Origin: Candidatus Saccharimonadota bacterium
GTDB taxonomy: Bacteria > Patescibacteriota > Saccharimonadia > Saccharimonadales > UBA4665
DNA: 51,827 nucleotides
Direction of reading: 5' to 3'
NCBI GenBank assembly: GCA_025927655.1
Contig: JAICKY010000004.1
Location: forward strand, 1-51,827
In this document: positions 35,737 through 45,550 of the stretch, one piece after another
Layout: each line of letters starts with the position of its first letter
Numbering within the stretch: position 1 is the first letter of the stretch
Translations under genes and position numbers: made by a program
The notes under the pieces: model-generated
Told to the model about the DNA's origin: nothing
What the model saw: the letters and a program-made list of their open reading frames with translations, nothing else
Database searches by the model: none

Positions 35737-36459
35737 CTATATAAGCTGTAGTTGCTGGCTCGGCTGCAATGTCGTCGCTAGCCCCGTTAAACTTCGGTAC
35801 CGCGCCACGTGCAAACGGGCCGCCAGCGTGTGCAGCAAACTATCCGCCACAAACACACCGGCTGCCGGGCCGCTCACCAGCCGCTGCAATGGCTGCCTGG
35901 CTCGCCCCTGCAAAGCATACGCTCGCCGCAAATTGTCCTTCCCCAGCAGTGCAGAACCCCCGTATAAACCTGCTACCACACCGTACCGGCCACGGTGCGC
36001 ATTCAGATGTACTGGCGAAGGTTCATCGGACTGAGACTGAGCCAGCACAAAGACCTGTCCCAAACTAACCATTGCGGATTGCAACACCATACGGTCAGCC
36101 ATAATCGGCTGCATACGCAGCGCTGGGTCAAGCTCCAAACTGACACCATATTGTTTCGCAAAAGGTTCCAGCGCTCCAGCCGTGTCGTACAGCAGCGACG
36201 AAACCGTTACCGGTTCCATCTCCAGCGGCGTAATCTTGCCGCTCACCCGCAAGCTCAAAGCATAGCTTTCGACCAGATGAAGCGAGGACTGGGCGATGAT
36301 TTGGACTAACCGCCAACGTTCTGCGGCAGTTTCAGGATCATCGGCCGCAAGTTCGGCCAATTGCGCAACTTGTAACAGAGGTCTGGACAACTGCTCGGAC
36401 AGGCTCAAGAACAACCGTTCCTGACTGTTTAACTGTGCCCTGTCCCCAAACTGTTGCAT
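35737..36459 (-). CDS. Degenerate histidine-kinase-like protein
   Basis: LSEQLSRPLLQVAQLAELA aligns to SHELRTPL-type H-box without His; no clear N/G boxes. Confidence 0.6.
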   Translation of the reverse strand: MQQFGDRAQLNSQERLFLSLSEQLSRPLLQVAQLAELAADDPETAAERWRLVQIIAQSSLHLVESYALSLRVSGKITPLEMEPVTVSSLLYDTAGALEPFAKQYGVSLELDPALRMQPIMADRMVLQSAMVSLGQVFVLAQSQSDEPSPVHLNAHRGRYGVVAGLYGGSALLGKDNLRRAYALQGRARQPLQRLVSGPAAGVFVADSLLHTLAARLHVARYRSLTGLATTLQPSQQLQLI

Positions 36460-36524
36460 GTATCCGCCCGTTGTTACCCCACTCGTTTACTAATGTTTAG
36501 TATACCGAGCAACAGACCGCTTGG

Positions 36525-37196
36525 CTATGGTGAAAATGACATGTTCGGCAACACGTACGTGTTGAAATCTGCCAGATAGTCGTTTGATTCAGTCCAGATT
36601 TCCAGCGTCTTGTCCCGGATCGGTAGGAGTACAATCGTGCCTGATTGTGTCTGGCTACCCTGGAAGATCGCACCGCTTAGTTTCGTACCTACTACACTCG
36701 GGACCTTCGGCAAACTATACGGCGTAGCAGTCACGGTGCCTTTGGTAACCTGCGGGCTGTATTGATTTAGCTGGCTATTGTACGAGGAAGAAGACACTTG
36801 CACCCGCAAATTGTACGTTTGTCCCGAACCGGTAGACGGTACGTAATCCGGGTGGAAATATGCATCGAGCGGCGTACTTTGGCTGCTCGTATCTATATAT
36901 GCGCTCCAGGTCTTTGGATACACTATGTGGACACTGCCGTATGCATCCGGCCCCACATATGTCTTGAGCGGATTTTTCGCCGCTTCCGCGTATTGCTTCG
37001 CATCATCCGCTTGGACGGCTTTCGTGTTGGCTTCTACTGCAACAGCTGACTTAGCATCGCTGTTATTTTTATAATCCTGCCGGCCCATAAATGCCCACAC
37101 CGCAAACCCCGCAGCGCCCAAGAACAGCACCGCTAGTACGATAACCGGCACAAGCAGCGCGTCAATGCTCCCCCGCTCCCCCATCGTTTTCTTCAT
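36525..37196 (-). CDS. Membrane-anchored hypothetical protein
   Basis: N-terminal TM DALLVPVIVLAVLFLGAAGFAVWAFMG. Confidence 0.6.
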   Translation of the reverse strand: MKKTMGERGSIDALLVPVIVLAVLFLGAAGFAVWAFMGRQDYKNNSDAKSAVAVEANTKAVQADDAKQYAEAAKNPLKTYVGPDAYGSVHIVYPKTWSAYIDTSSQSTPLDAYFHPDYVPSTGSGQTYNLRVQVSSSSYNSQLNQYSPQVTKGTVTATPYSLPKVPSVVGTKLSGAIFQGSQTQSGTIVLLPIRDKTLEIWTESNDYLADFNTYVLPNMSFSP

Positions 37197-37257
37197 ACTG
37201 GTAATGGTAACCGAACCCGGCTTTTTTTTCAATCAGCGTATACGTATACTGAACCAC

Positions 37258-37746
37258 ATGAAGAAATTTACCCACGATGACGCCGCCAAGCTGGTAGACT
37301 GTGCTGTCGAACTAGCAAAAACAACCGCAACCGACGATAAAGGTCCCCAGCCTATGGCGATTTGCTGCATGAAAGCAGGCCAAGGTGTGATGGGCGTACC
37401 CACCGCGTATCGCTGCATGGACACGGTTAAAGCCACTAGCGCAACCTACGCCATACACAAGGCTTTTACTGTCCTGCTCTACGATGCAGATACAAAAAAG
37501 CACGCCGACCGTATCAAAAATGGTACCTGGAGCGAAGTCGATATGCTCTTGATGCAAAATACTATTCCCCAATTCACCCCATGGGACGGCGGTATCCAGG
37601 TAAAGGACGATGCCGGCAACGTAGTGTGTTCGCTTGGCGGCGCGGGACGCACCAGCGAGGGTGATCGGCGTTTAGTAGTGCTCGCGGCCCACAAAATGGG
37701 TTATAAAACTAATTTTGACAAAGACGGTAATTCGCCGGAAGCGTAA
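37258..37746 (+). CDS. GlcG/HbpS-like (DUF336-type) protein
   Basis: AIHKAFTVLLYDADT...GGIQVKDDAGNVVCSLGGAGRTSEGDRRLVVLAAHKMGY. Confidence 0.5.
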   Translation: MKKFTHDDAAKLVDCAVELAKTTATDDKGPQPMAICCMKAGQGVMGVPTAYRCMDTVKATSATYAIHKAFTVLLYDADTKKHADRIKNGTWSEVDMLLMQNTIPQFTPWDGGIQVKDDAGNVVCSLGGAGRTSEGDRRLVVLAAHKMGYKTNFDKDGNSPEA

Positions 37747-38223
37747 TTAGTATTTGTAGTAGTACACGCCCATCTTTTGAGCGTCGGGTTTGCGGCCCGG
37801 TACTTTAAACGCAAAGCTGACCAGCGGCTTCTTTACTTGCTGCATCCGGGCGTCAAGTTTGCCCATAAACCGGTCCAGCAAAAACGTGAACACACCGTCA
37901 CACTCCGGCCAGTCAACCCGCCAAAAATCACCCCAGATAACACGCACCTGCTTCCGGTATCGCCGTGTCCGCAGCCAGCTCACCACCACCAAAAACGGGT
38001 TCAGCTCCACACCCACCACGTTCAAACCAACCCGTGCAGCTAGCACCAACACCTTGCCATCACCACTACCTAGTTCTAGCAATGTCTGCCCCGGCTTCAA
38101 ATCCAGTAGCTCTAGCGCGGCCAGTGCCTGCTTTTCCAGTGTCGGCACATACGGCGCACCGCGCAGCAGCACACCGCCAAACGCCAGCAGCAGAACAAAA
38201 ATCGTTATAAACGAATAAATCAT
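37747..38223 (-). CDS. Class I SAM-dependent methyltransferase, membrane-anchored
   Basis: LLELGSGDGKVLVLAARVGLNVVGVELNP; N-terminal TM. Confidence 0.85.
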   Translation of the reverse strand: MIYSFITIFVLLLAFGGVLLRGAPYVPTLEKQALAALELLDLKPGQTLLELGSGDGKVLVLAARVGLNVVGVELNPFLVVVSWLRTRRYRKQVRVIWGDFWRVDWPECDGVFTFLLDRFMGKLDARMQQVKKPLVSFAFKVPGRKPDAQKMGVYYYKY

Positions 38224-38236
38224 GCGCCGGTTTTCT

Positions 38237-38428
38237 TTAGGCCGTGTGCTTTTTTACCGTGATTTCGGCCTGTTTTAAATAATCTTCCAGCTCACTAACC
38301 AGCTTTAGCCCGGCCGCATGGAGCTTTGTCGCATCGGCGATGTCGATATCGGGGTTTTGCAAGTCGGCCACAATCCGTTCCAGCTCTACAGCCTTCGCGT
38401 TATAATCAAACGTTATATTTTTTACCAT
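38237..38428 (-). CDS. xseB: Exodeoxyribonuclease VII small subunit
   Basis: FDYNAKAVELERIVADLQNPDIDIADATKLHAAGLKLVSELEDYL; overlaps xseA. Confidence 0.88.
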   Translation of the reverse strand: MVKNITFDYNAKAVELERIVADLQNPDIDIADATKLHAAGLKLVSELEDYLKQAEITVKKHTA

Positions 38429-39546
38429 TACCCCTGTTCCTTCCCTGTTATAGTAGCAGTCGCCGAACCATCGCTCAATGTCACTGTTACCGTGTCTCCC
38501 ACCTTCATCTGCGCCACTTGCCGTACCAGCGTGCCGCCGCTATGTACCAGCGCGTAGCCACGTTGCAGCGCAGCCGTCGGATTGTACGCTTCCAGCAACT
38601 GCCTCAGGGCCTGCACACGAAATTGTGCCGCCTGATATGCCAGCCGCAAACCGCGGTTCAGCTCGCTCCGCTGCTGATCCAGCCAATCTTTCCGGTGCGC
38701 CACGATCCGTACCAGCGCTTCGTTCAAATCTGTCCGGGTCAATTCCAGCTGCTGTAGCACCACGGTTCTATCGGGGGTGAGCAGCTCCGCTGCGTTGCTC
38801 GGCGTGCTTGCTCGCTGGTCAGCGGCCAGCTCGCTCAAACTAATGTCTATTTCGTGGCCAATCGCCACGAGCGTCGGCACACGGCTGGTAGCCACCGCTC
38901 GCGTCACCTGCTCGGTACTGAACACTGCCAGGTCATCCACACTGCCGCCGCCACGCGTCAATACCAGCACATCGGGCACCTCCGCCTGGGCATTTGCAGC
39001 CGCAATGGCTGCCACAATCTGCGGAACCGCCGGTTCACCCTGCACTTGCACATCGTAATGGTCCACCGCCACGCCGCGCCAACGCGCATTCAGAATCTTC
39101 ATAAAATCAGCATAGGCTGCCGATTCGCCAGCGGTGATTAGCGCAATCCGCGCCGGTGGATACGGTAAAAATCGTTTGCGTTCCGGGGCGAACAACCCCT
39201 CGGCCTGCAACTTTGCAGCCAGCAAATCCGCCGCACGGCGCAGCGCACCCTCGCCCACCGGCGTAATCGTCTGCACATTCACGCTAAACCCGTACAAATT
39301 ATGCAGCCGTGGGTTGCCGCTAACCCGCACCACCATGCCATCTTCCAGCGGCCCCGGCAACGAATACACCGTACCGAAGAACTTCACGCTGCTGTTTTCG
39401 TCCTTCAGATCAAAATACACCCAGCGATTTTTGCTCACCCGAAGGTTGCTCAGTTCGCCCTCAATCGTTATATATGGATACGCGGTCTCCAACGTCTGGT
39501 TCAGATACGCCACGAAATCGCTGACACCAAAAATCAGCTGCTCCAT
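38428..39546 (-). CDS. xseA: Exodeoxyribonuclease VII large subunit
   Basis: ITIEGELSNLRVSKNRWVYFDLKDENSSV; VLTRGGGSVDDLAVFSTEQVTRAVATSRVPTLVAIGHEID. Confidence 0.95.
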   Translation of the reverse strand: MEQLIFGVSDFVAYLNQTLETAYPYITIEGELSNLRVSKNRWVYFDLKDENSSVKFFGTVYSLPGPLEDGMVVRVSGNPRLHNLYGFSVNVQTITPVGEGALRRAADLLAAKLQAEGLFAPERKRFLPYPPARIALITAGESAAYADFMKILNARWRGVAVDHYDVQVQGEPAVPQIVAAIAAANAQAEVPDVLVLTRGGGSVDDLAVFSTEQVTRAVATSRVPTLVAIGHEIDISLSELAADQRASTPSNAAELLTPDRTVVLQQLELTRTDLNEALVRIVAHRKDWLDQQRSELNRGLRLAYQAAQFRVQALRQLLEAYNPTAALQRGYALVHSGGTLVRQVAQMKVGDTVTVTLSDGSATATITGKEQG

Positions 39547-39551
39547 ACGCC

Positions 39552-40625
39552 CTACCCTTCCGTCTGAAGGTTAGGCGGTTCTTTCGGCATATGCAGCGCT
39601 ACGTGGTACAAATAATACCCCGGCGGCAACTGTACCAGCATGTTCACGATCCGGTACATCACCGTCACCGGCAGGCCTACGGCCGATGGTATACCGCTGG
39701 CCGCCAGCACTAGCGTCATCAAACCTTCATAGACCCCAATTCCACCCGGCAATATAGAAACCAGCCCCGCAAAGTTCGCCACCGCATACGCGATGATAAC
39801 TGCACCGAAGTTCACCAAGTGCCCAAACGCTATATACACTATATACACCGCCACCACTTCCCAGAAATTCGCCAGAAACGCCTGCACAAACGGCCATTTC
39901 AGCGCCCGCCAATCTTTGCGTACCAGCATGTAGTTATCGTGCAGATCATCGAAAATCGCCCGCGCCCGCTCGATGTTAATTGTCTCGTGATGCTGCGGAC
40001 GCACCAAGTGGATCAGCTTATTCAGCTGTACGGTGCACCAGGTAAAAAAGCTGGAAATTCGCTGCCGGCTGCCAATGATGAACGCAAACCCGGCTGTGCC
40101 TACCACCAGCAGCGTCGTCAAACTCCCCGCCACCAGCAAAATGATGCTGTTCATATGCCCTTCCACTGCCAGGAAAAATATTCCCAGTACGATCAAAACC
40201 TCAAAACTCAGGAATAACAGCGCCAGCTTCAGCAGCTGTACCACCGTGGCCTTGGCCCCTGTAATATCCGCACCGCGCATTCTCATGCCAAAATAGCTGA
40301 TCCCCGTCACGCCGCCGCTCGGAAACACGCTATTCACAAAATTCAGCTCCAGCGACGATTTAAACAGCGGCCAATATTCTAGCTTATTGCCTGTAATTTC
40401 AAACAATCCCTTGTACAGACGTGCCTGCGCGTCGTAGTTCAGGTACTCCACCGGAATAATCAGTAGCAGCGCCCACGCATGTACGCGGAAAAGATTGTGA
40501 AATGTCTGCGCCAACTGGTTCCAGCTGAACACCACCAGCAGTACCAGCGCGGCCAATGTCAGCACATTCACTGCTACTTTCCAGTTTCGCGCCAGATACG
40601 AAGAGAATTTTGACATAGTTTTCAT
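39552..40625 (-). CDS. Lysylphosphatidylglycerol synthase TM-like (UPF0104/AglD-type) membrane protein
   Basis: Multi-TM; VNSVFPSGGVTGISYFGMRMRG; LVSILPGGIGVYEGLMTLVL. Confidence 0.85.
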   Translation of the reverse strand: MKTMSKFSSYLARNWKVAVNVLTLAALVLLVVFSWNQLAQTFHNLFRVHAWALLLIIPVEYLNYDAQARLYKGLFEITGNKLEYWPLFKSSLELNFVNSVFPSGGVTGISYFGMRMRGADITGAKATVVQLLKLALLFLSFEVLIVLGIFFLAVEGHMNSIILLVAGSLTTLLVVGTAGFAFIIGSRQRISSFFTWCTVQLNKLIHLVRPQHHETINIERARAIFDDLHDNYMLVRKDWRALKWPFVQAFLANFWEVVAVYIVYIAFGHLVNFGAVIIAYAVANFAGLVSILPGGIGVYEGLMTLVLAASGIPSAVGLPVTVMYRIVNMLVQLPPGYYLYHVALHMPKEPPNLQTEG

Positions 40626-40726
40626 TTTACCGTTTACGCAGCATATTGCATACGATTTTTGCTGAAAAACCCTACTGCTTGTAAAAATTACTATGAAATA
40701 TCAGGTAAAAATTGTAAAATAGAGCT

Positions 40727-42029
40727 AATGAGCGCACTGCAAACTATCGTCATCCTTGGCCGCCAGCCGGCACTCGGTCTTGCCGAGCTGGAAAGCTTGT
40801 ACGGCAGCGCAAATGTCGTGCCCGTTTCAGAGCATGTCGCTGGCCTGGCCATACCTACCGATCAGATCGATTTAAATCGTCTCGGCGGCAGCACCCGTTT
40901 AGCTACCATTGTCGCCACCGTCCCCAGCAAACTCTGGAAAGACGCCGAAAAACAGCTCGCCAAAAGCATCGTCGAAATCGCCCGCGAACTGCCCGAGGGC
41001 AAGCTCCAACTAGGTTTAAGCACCTTCGGTATCCCCGTCACCCCGGCAAAACTAAACGCCAGCGGCCTAACACTCAAAAAAATCATCCGGAGCAAAACCG
41101 GCCGTTCCGTCCGGCTCACCCCTAACCCGGAGCTGGAGCTCAACACCGCTCAGGTGCTTCACAACCACCTTACCGGTCAGACCGGCATCGAAATGCTCAT
41201 TATCACCACCGCAGACGGCCAGACCATCATCGCCCGCACCACTGCCGTTCAGGACATAGACAGCTACACGCTCCGAGACCGCGGCCGTCCCAAGCGCGAC
41301 GCCCGCGTCGGTATGCTCCCGCCCAAACTCGCCCAGATCCTCATCAACCTCGCCACCGGCCAGAAACGCAGCGGTATGGTGCTCGACCCCTTCTGTGGCA
41401 CCGGCGTTGCCCTGCAAGAAGCGCTGTTGATGGGTTACGACGCCTACGGTACCGACATAGAACCGCGCATGATTGATTTCACCGGCGAAAACCTGGACTG
41501 GCTTGATAGCCAATTTGGACTTGGCGACGTGCAGATGCGCATCGAACCCGGAGACGCCACCAGCCACCAGTGGGAACCCAAGCCCGACTTTATTGCCGCC
41601 GAAACCTACCTGGGCCGCGCTTTTACCGAAAAACCCGCTCCCGCAGTCATAGCACAGACCTCCACCGAAGTTAACCTCATCATCAAAAAGTTTCTAAAAA
41701 ACATCCACGATCAGCTCGCCCCTGGCACACCGCTCTGCCTAGCCGTCCCAGCCTGGATCATAGCAGGCGGTGGACAAATTTCCTCGAGTACAGTCCGGGA
41801 TGCTGGACGAGCACCGCAGCGGAGCGTACACGAAGCGTACGTGAGCCGCGGAGCGCAGGCCAGCGCCCGAAATGTGCCGAGGAAATTTGTCCACCTACCC
41901 CTTATTGACCAGCTGAGCGAACTGGGGTATAATCGTGTAAGATTTGAGCACGTTCGGGATGAACAGCTTCTCTACTACCGGGAAGACCAGATCGTAGCCC
42001 GTGAGCTGCTCGTATTAACAAGAAAATAA
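40727..42029 (+). CDS. TRM11-like RNA methyltransferase, interrupted in frame by palindromic element A
   Basis: MVLDPFCGTGVALQEALLMGYDAYGTDIEPRMI; preceding PKRDARVGMLPPKLAQILINLA. Confidence 0.85.
41769..41895. repeat. Palindromic element A (127 bp) inside a CDS
   Basis: Perfect 18-bp inverted ends GGTGGACAAATTTCCTCG / CGAGGAAATTTGTCCACC; core GCGTACACGAAGCGTACGTGAGC. Confidence 0.9.
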
Positions 42030-42049
42030 TGTCGACCTGACACTGTAAA

Positions 42050-42168
42050 GGCCTTTCGAGGGCGGATGCAGTGCAAGGCGGCAGGCTAGCGCGGAGCGAT
42101 CCGTACTTCGGTACGGTGAGCGAGCACTAGGACTGCCAACGAAGCAATGCGCCGCTCTTCGACAGGCC
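42050..42168. repeat. Palindromic element D (119 bp) directly upstream of rpmA
   Basis: GGCCTTTCGAGGGCGG...CCGCTCTTCGACAGGCC arms; core CGGAGCGATCCGTACTTCGGTACGGTGAGCGAGC. Confidence 0.7.
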
Positions 42169-42187
42169 GCGCTTAAGGAGATCCTAG

Positions 42188-42460
42188 ATGTCACACGTCA
42201 AAGCTGGCGGTACCGCCAAAAATACTCGAGATTCACCCGGCCAGCGCCTTGGTGTTAAGCTATTTGGTGGCCAGGCTGTTACCGTCGGCCAGATCATCGT
42301 CCGCCAGGTTGGTATGACCAAGCGCCCTGGCGTCGGCACTACTATGAGCCGCAACTTCACTATCCACGCAGCTCGCGACGGCGTCGTTAAAATGACCAGC
42401 CGCAAAGTTCGCACCTTCAGCGGCCGTTCTGTCCGCCGTACCGAAGTCACCGTCGAATAG
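42188..42460 (+). CDS. rpmA: 50S ribosomal protein L27
   Basis: AHVKAGG-like start SHVKAGGTAKNTRDSPGQRLGVKLFGGQAVTVGQIIVRQ. Confidence 0.95.
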   Translation: MSHVKAGGTAKNTRDSPGQRLGVKLFGGQAVTVGQIIVRQVGMTKRPGVGTTMSRNFTIHAARDGVVKMTSRKVRTFSGRSVRRTEVTVE

Positions 42461-42474
42461 ACAATTAGATACGC

Positions 42475-42508
42475 AAAAACGCGCATCCATTGATGCGCGT
42501 TTTTTATT
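42475..42508 (+). terminator. Intrinsic terminator after rpmA
   Basis: AAAAACGCGCATCCATTGATGCGCGTTTTTTATTT. Confidence 0.9.
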
Positions 42509-42520
42509 TAGAACCAGAAC

Positions 42521-43252
42521 CTACTGGTTTTGATCGTCGTGTGGTGGAACGTGCTGCCGATCCTGATCAAACTGCTCGTTCATATCTCGAGCAATTGAAT
42601 GCAACCCAGCCATAGTTTGTCCTGCAGTGCGAGGTTGATAAGGGCTGCCAAGACCATAGTCTCTCTCCCCGGCGTTATCAACGGTGCCTTGCATATGTAG
42701 TAACGCGGTCTCCTGTGCCTCAGCTGCAAATCCGTTGTACTTATCAGCTGCTTTAAAGTCACCAGCTGCCTCAGCCGCCTTGGCATCTCCGCGGAGCAAT
42801 TTAGCTCGCCTCAAGTTAGAACCGTGGGGAGAAGAGCGGCTTAGTAACTGCTCGGCCGCCTCACGGTTTTTATCATCTTCCCTTCTAGGAGTCACCTTTG
42901 CCAGATATTCGGGGTCGGCTTCCAATGCTGCACGTTCAGCAGCCTGTATTTTAGCCCGGGCAGCTTCTTCCTTTGCACGCTTTTTATCTTGCGCCTGCGA
43001 ATAAGTTCCCGCGATTCCCAGGGTACCTATTCGTTTCAGCGTGTGGACCGCACGTCCTTGGCGTTTTTTTTCCATACTCTTGCGATATCCCTCATTGGCA
43101 GAGGCAATGGCATCTTTCGGATCCCGTGCCTTAGCAGCTGCTAGTACAGCAGAAAACTCAGCTGCTCGCTCTGCTGGAGTTTTCAGTGCTTCTGCCCTCA
43201 GCTCGGCCAATCTTTTCGGGGTTACTACGTGGGGTTTATTGTGGTTTCTCAT
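42521..43252 (-). CDS. Ala/Lys/Glu-rich hypothetical protein
   Basis: Intact ORF preceded by consensus promoter. Confidence 0.7.
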   Translation of the reverse strand: MRNHNKPHVVTPKRLAELRAEALKTPAERAAEFSAVLAAAKARDPKDAIASANEGYRKSMEKKRQGRAVHTLKRIGTLGIAGTYSQAQDKKRAKEEAARAKIQAAERAALEADPEYLAKVTPRREDDKNREAAEQLLSRSSPHGSNLRRAKLLRGDAKAAEAAGDFKAADKYNGFAAEAQETALLHMQGTVDNAGERDYGLGSPYQPRTAGQTMAGLHSIARDMNEQFDQDRQHVPPHDDQNQ

Positions 43253-43300
43253 TTTTAGGTAAGTCCTTTTTGCATTATTTAGGTATGTAATAATTTAAAT

Positions 43301-43329
43301 ATATTAGCATGATAATGCTTTTTAGTCAA
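43301..43329 (-). promoter_or_regulatory. Promoter of the 42521-43252 gene
   Basis: TTGACT - 17 nt - TAATAT on the minus strand. Confidence 0.7.
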
Positions 43330-43333
43330 TAAA

Positions 43334-43366
43334 GAATGTCCACGTTTAGTGGACATTCTTTCGAGG
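43334..43366 (-). terminator. Terminator hairpin downstream of the receiver gene
   Basis: GAATGTCCAC..GTGGACATTC followed by TTTATT on the minus strand. Confidence 0.7.
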
Positions 43367-43377
43367 CTAGGCGTGTA

Positions 43378-43767
43378 TTACGACAGTCCGAGGTGGAACT
43401 TTATGCGATCGACTACGTCGGATATGACAACTTGGGATTTCACGAGATAATCGTCCACGCCGAGACCCTGAGCACGTTCTTTGTCAGTTTCCTGGCTGAG
43501 CGCGGTAAGCATGATAATCTTGAGATTGGCGGTTTCAGGGGTGTTTCGTAAGATATCGAGCACGTCGAAGCCACTCACTTTAGGCATCATGGCGTCGAGC
43601 AATATGAGGTCTGGTTTGTGCTCTTTGGCAGCGGCAAGGGCATCTTCACCATTCGCGACACGCTTTACTTCAAAGCCTTCGCCCTTCAGGCGCATTATGT
43701 AAACATTAGCAAGGGCATCGTCATCTTCGACGAGGAGAATTTTTTTACCGTGTGGGTCGTCGCTCAT
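43378..43767 (-). CDS. Stand-alone response regulator receiver protein
   Basis: ILLVEDDDALANVYIMRL...DLILLDAMMPKVSGFDVLD...IIMLTA...YLVKSQV. Confidence 0.93.
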   Translation of the reverse strand: MSDDPHGKKILLVEDDDALANVYIMRLKGEGFEVKRVANGEDALAAAKEHKPDLILLDAMMPKVSGFDVLDILRNTPETANLKIIMLTALSQETDKERAQGLGVDDYLVKSQVVISDVVDRIKFHLGLS

Positions 43768-43837
43768 ACTGCTTATACTACCCTAGCCCTATTCATTACG
43801 CAACCAACAGGTTGGCTGCGCTGAGATACTGTGTTCG

Positions 43838-45460
43838 TTATCGGGCCAAGATGGCTGCAATCAGCCCGTCGAACATTGGGTGGGCACGGTTTGGCCGGCT
43901 TTTGAATTCGGGGTGGTACTGGCTGGCTATCAGGAATGGATGATCAACACCTTCGATAACTTCCACGAGGCCGTTGTCCGGGTTAATACCGGTAGCGCGA
44001 ATACCCCAACTTTCATAGTCGGGTACATATTTAGCCATGGCTTCGTAGCGGTGACGGTGGCGTTCAATAATGTCTTGCGTACCATACAAACGGGCGGCTA
44101 GACTGCCTTCGGTAAAGTGGCAAGCATAGTTACCTAAGCGCAGAGTACCGCCGGTGCTTTCCTTGCCCTTTTGGCCTTCCAGGATGTCTATAACTGCGTG
44201 TTCGGTATCAGGGTTAACTTCGGTAGTATTGGCGTCGGTAAGACCACTCAAACGGGCGGCGGCAATGACCATCATGTGCAAACCATAGCACAAGCCCAAA
44301 TACGGTTTTTTGTGCTGCAAAGCGTACTGAGCAGCAATAATTTTGCCTTCCACGCCTCGGGCGCCGAAGCCGCCAGGGACTACCAGGCCATCGACTGCTT
44401 CGAGTGTACCGGAGACTTCTTGCGCCGGCATGCCGGACAACTTTTCGGCATCGATCCATTCGATGTTTACTTGCGCGTCGTTAGCCCAACCGGCCGAACG
44501 AAGGGCTTCAAAGACTGACATATAGGTATCGGCATTATCGAGGTATTTAGCAACCACGCCAACAGTTACGGTGTGCGGCTGTTTGGTAGTAGCTTTTTGT
44601 ACTACGGCACGCCACTCTCTGAGGTGCGGTTTGTCGTGTTTGAGACCTAGGCGGTTACAGATAACATCGGCGATGCCGGTGTCTTCGAGCGTAAGTGGAA
44701 CCTCGTAAATGCTGGCAGCGTTCGGCAAAAGCGCCACAGCTTCCTCGGGGAGGCCCGAGAACATACTAAGTTTGCGCACCACATCGCCCGGCGCAGCAGA
44801 CTCGCTGCGTGCCACCAGCACATCCGGCATTATGCCAAAACCGCGCAGTTCACGAACAGCATTCTGCGCCGGCTTGGTTTTTACCTCATGGCTAGCACCA
44901 AGATACGGCATATATACCACGTGTGCAAACAGACTGTTTTCACGGCCCACGCTGTTCCCCAGCTCGCGGATGGCCTCTATAAGCGCCAGGCTCTCGTAAT
45001 CCCCTACGGTGCCGCCAATTTCTACGATATGTACGTCGAACCCATCGGCTGCTTCGATAATTGCTTCCTGAAACGCTTTGGTAACGTGGGGGATATATTG
45101 GACAGTTTGGCCGGCATACTTGCCCGAGCGCTCATCTGCAATCACCTTGCTAATGATGCGTCCCGCCATCACGCTGCTGTTCTGGGTCAGTTCCTGATCG
45201 ATAAAGCGCTCATAGTGGCCGAGGTCAAGATCTGTTTCGGCACCATCGCGGGTTACGAAACATTCACCGTGCTCCCGGGGGTTCAACATGCCAGCATCAA
45301 CATTCAGGTACGGATCACACTTTTGGAGGTTAACACTGAGTCCACGGGCTTTTAAGAGATTTCCGATTGAGGCGGCCGTTATACCCTTTCCTAGTCCGGA
45401 AAGCACACCACCCGTTACAAATACAAACTTGGTGTGTTTGTTCGCCACAATCTGTTTCAC
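43838..45460 (-). CDS. pyrG: CTP synthase
   Basis: TKFVFVTGGVLSGLGKGITAASIGNLLKARG; YLGLCYGLHMMVI glutaminase; QYHPEFKSRP. Confidence 0.97.
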   Translation of the reverse strand: MKQIVANKHTKFVFVTGGVLSGLGKGITAASIGNLLKARGLSVNLQKCDPYLNVDAGMLNPREHGECFVTRDGAETDLDLGHYERFIDQELTQNSSVMAGRIISKVIADERSGKYAGQTVQYIPHVTKAFQEAIIEAADGFDVHIVEIGGTVGDYESLALIEAIRELGNSVGRENSLFAHVVYMPYLGASHEVKTKPAQNAVRELRGFGIMPDVLVARSESAAPGDVVRKLSMFSGLPEEAVALLPNAASIYEVPLTLEDTGIADVICNRLGLKHDKPHLREWRAVVQKATTKQPHTVTVGVVAKYLDNADTYMSVFEALRSAGWANDAQVNIEWIDAEKLSGMPAQEVSGTLEAVDGLVVPGGFGARGVEGKIIAAQYALQHKKPYLGLCYGLHMMVIAAARLSGLTDANTTEVNPDTEHAVIDILEGQKGKESTGGTLRLGNYACHFTEGSLAARLYGTQDIIERHRHRYEAMAKYVPDYESWGIRATGINPDNGLVEVIEGVDHPFLIASQYHPEFKSRPNRAHPMFDGLIAAILAR

Positions 45461-45550
45461 CTCTTTTTAATTCCCTTAGATAGTATCGTACACAGGGCAA
45501 ACATTCAACTAAAAAGGCTGATCGTAACGTTAATCACAACGAGCTTAGGT

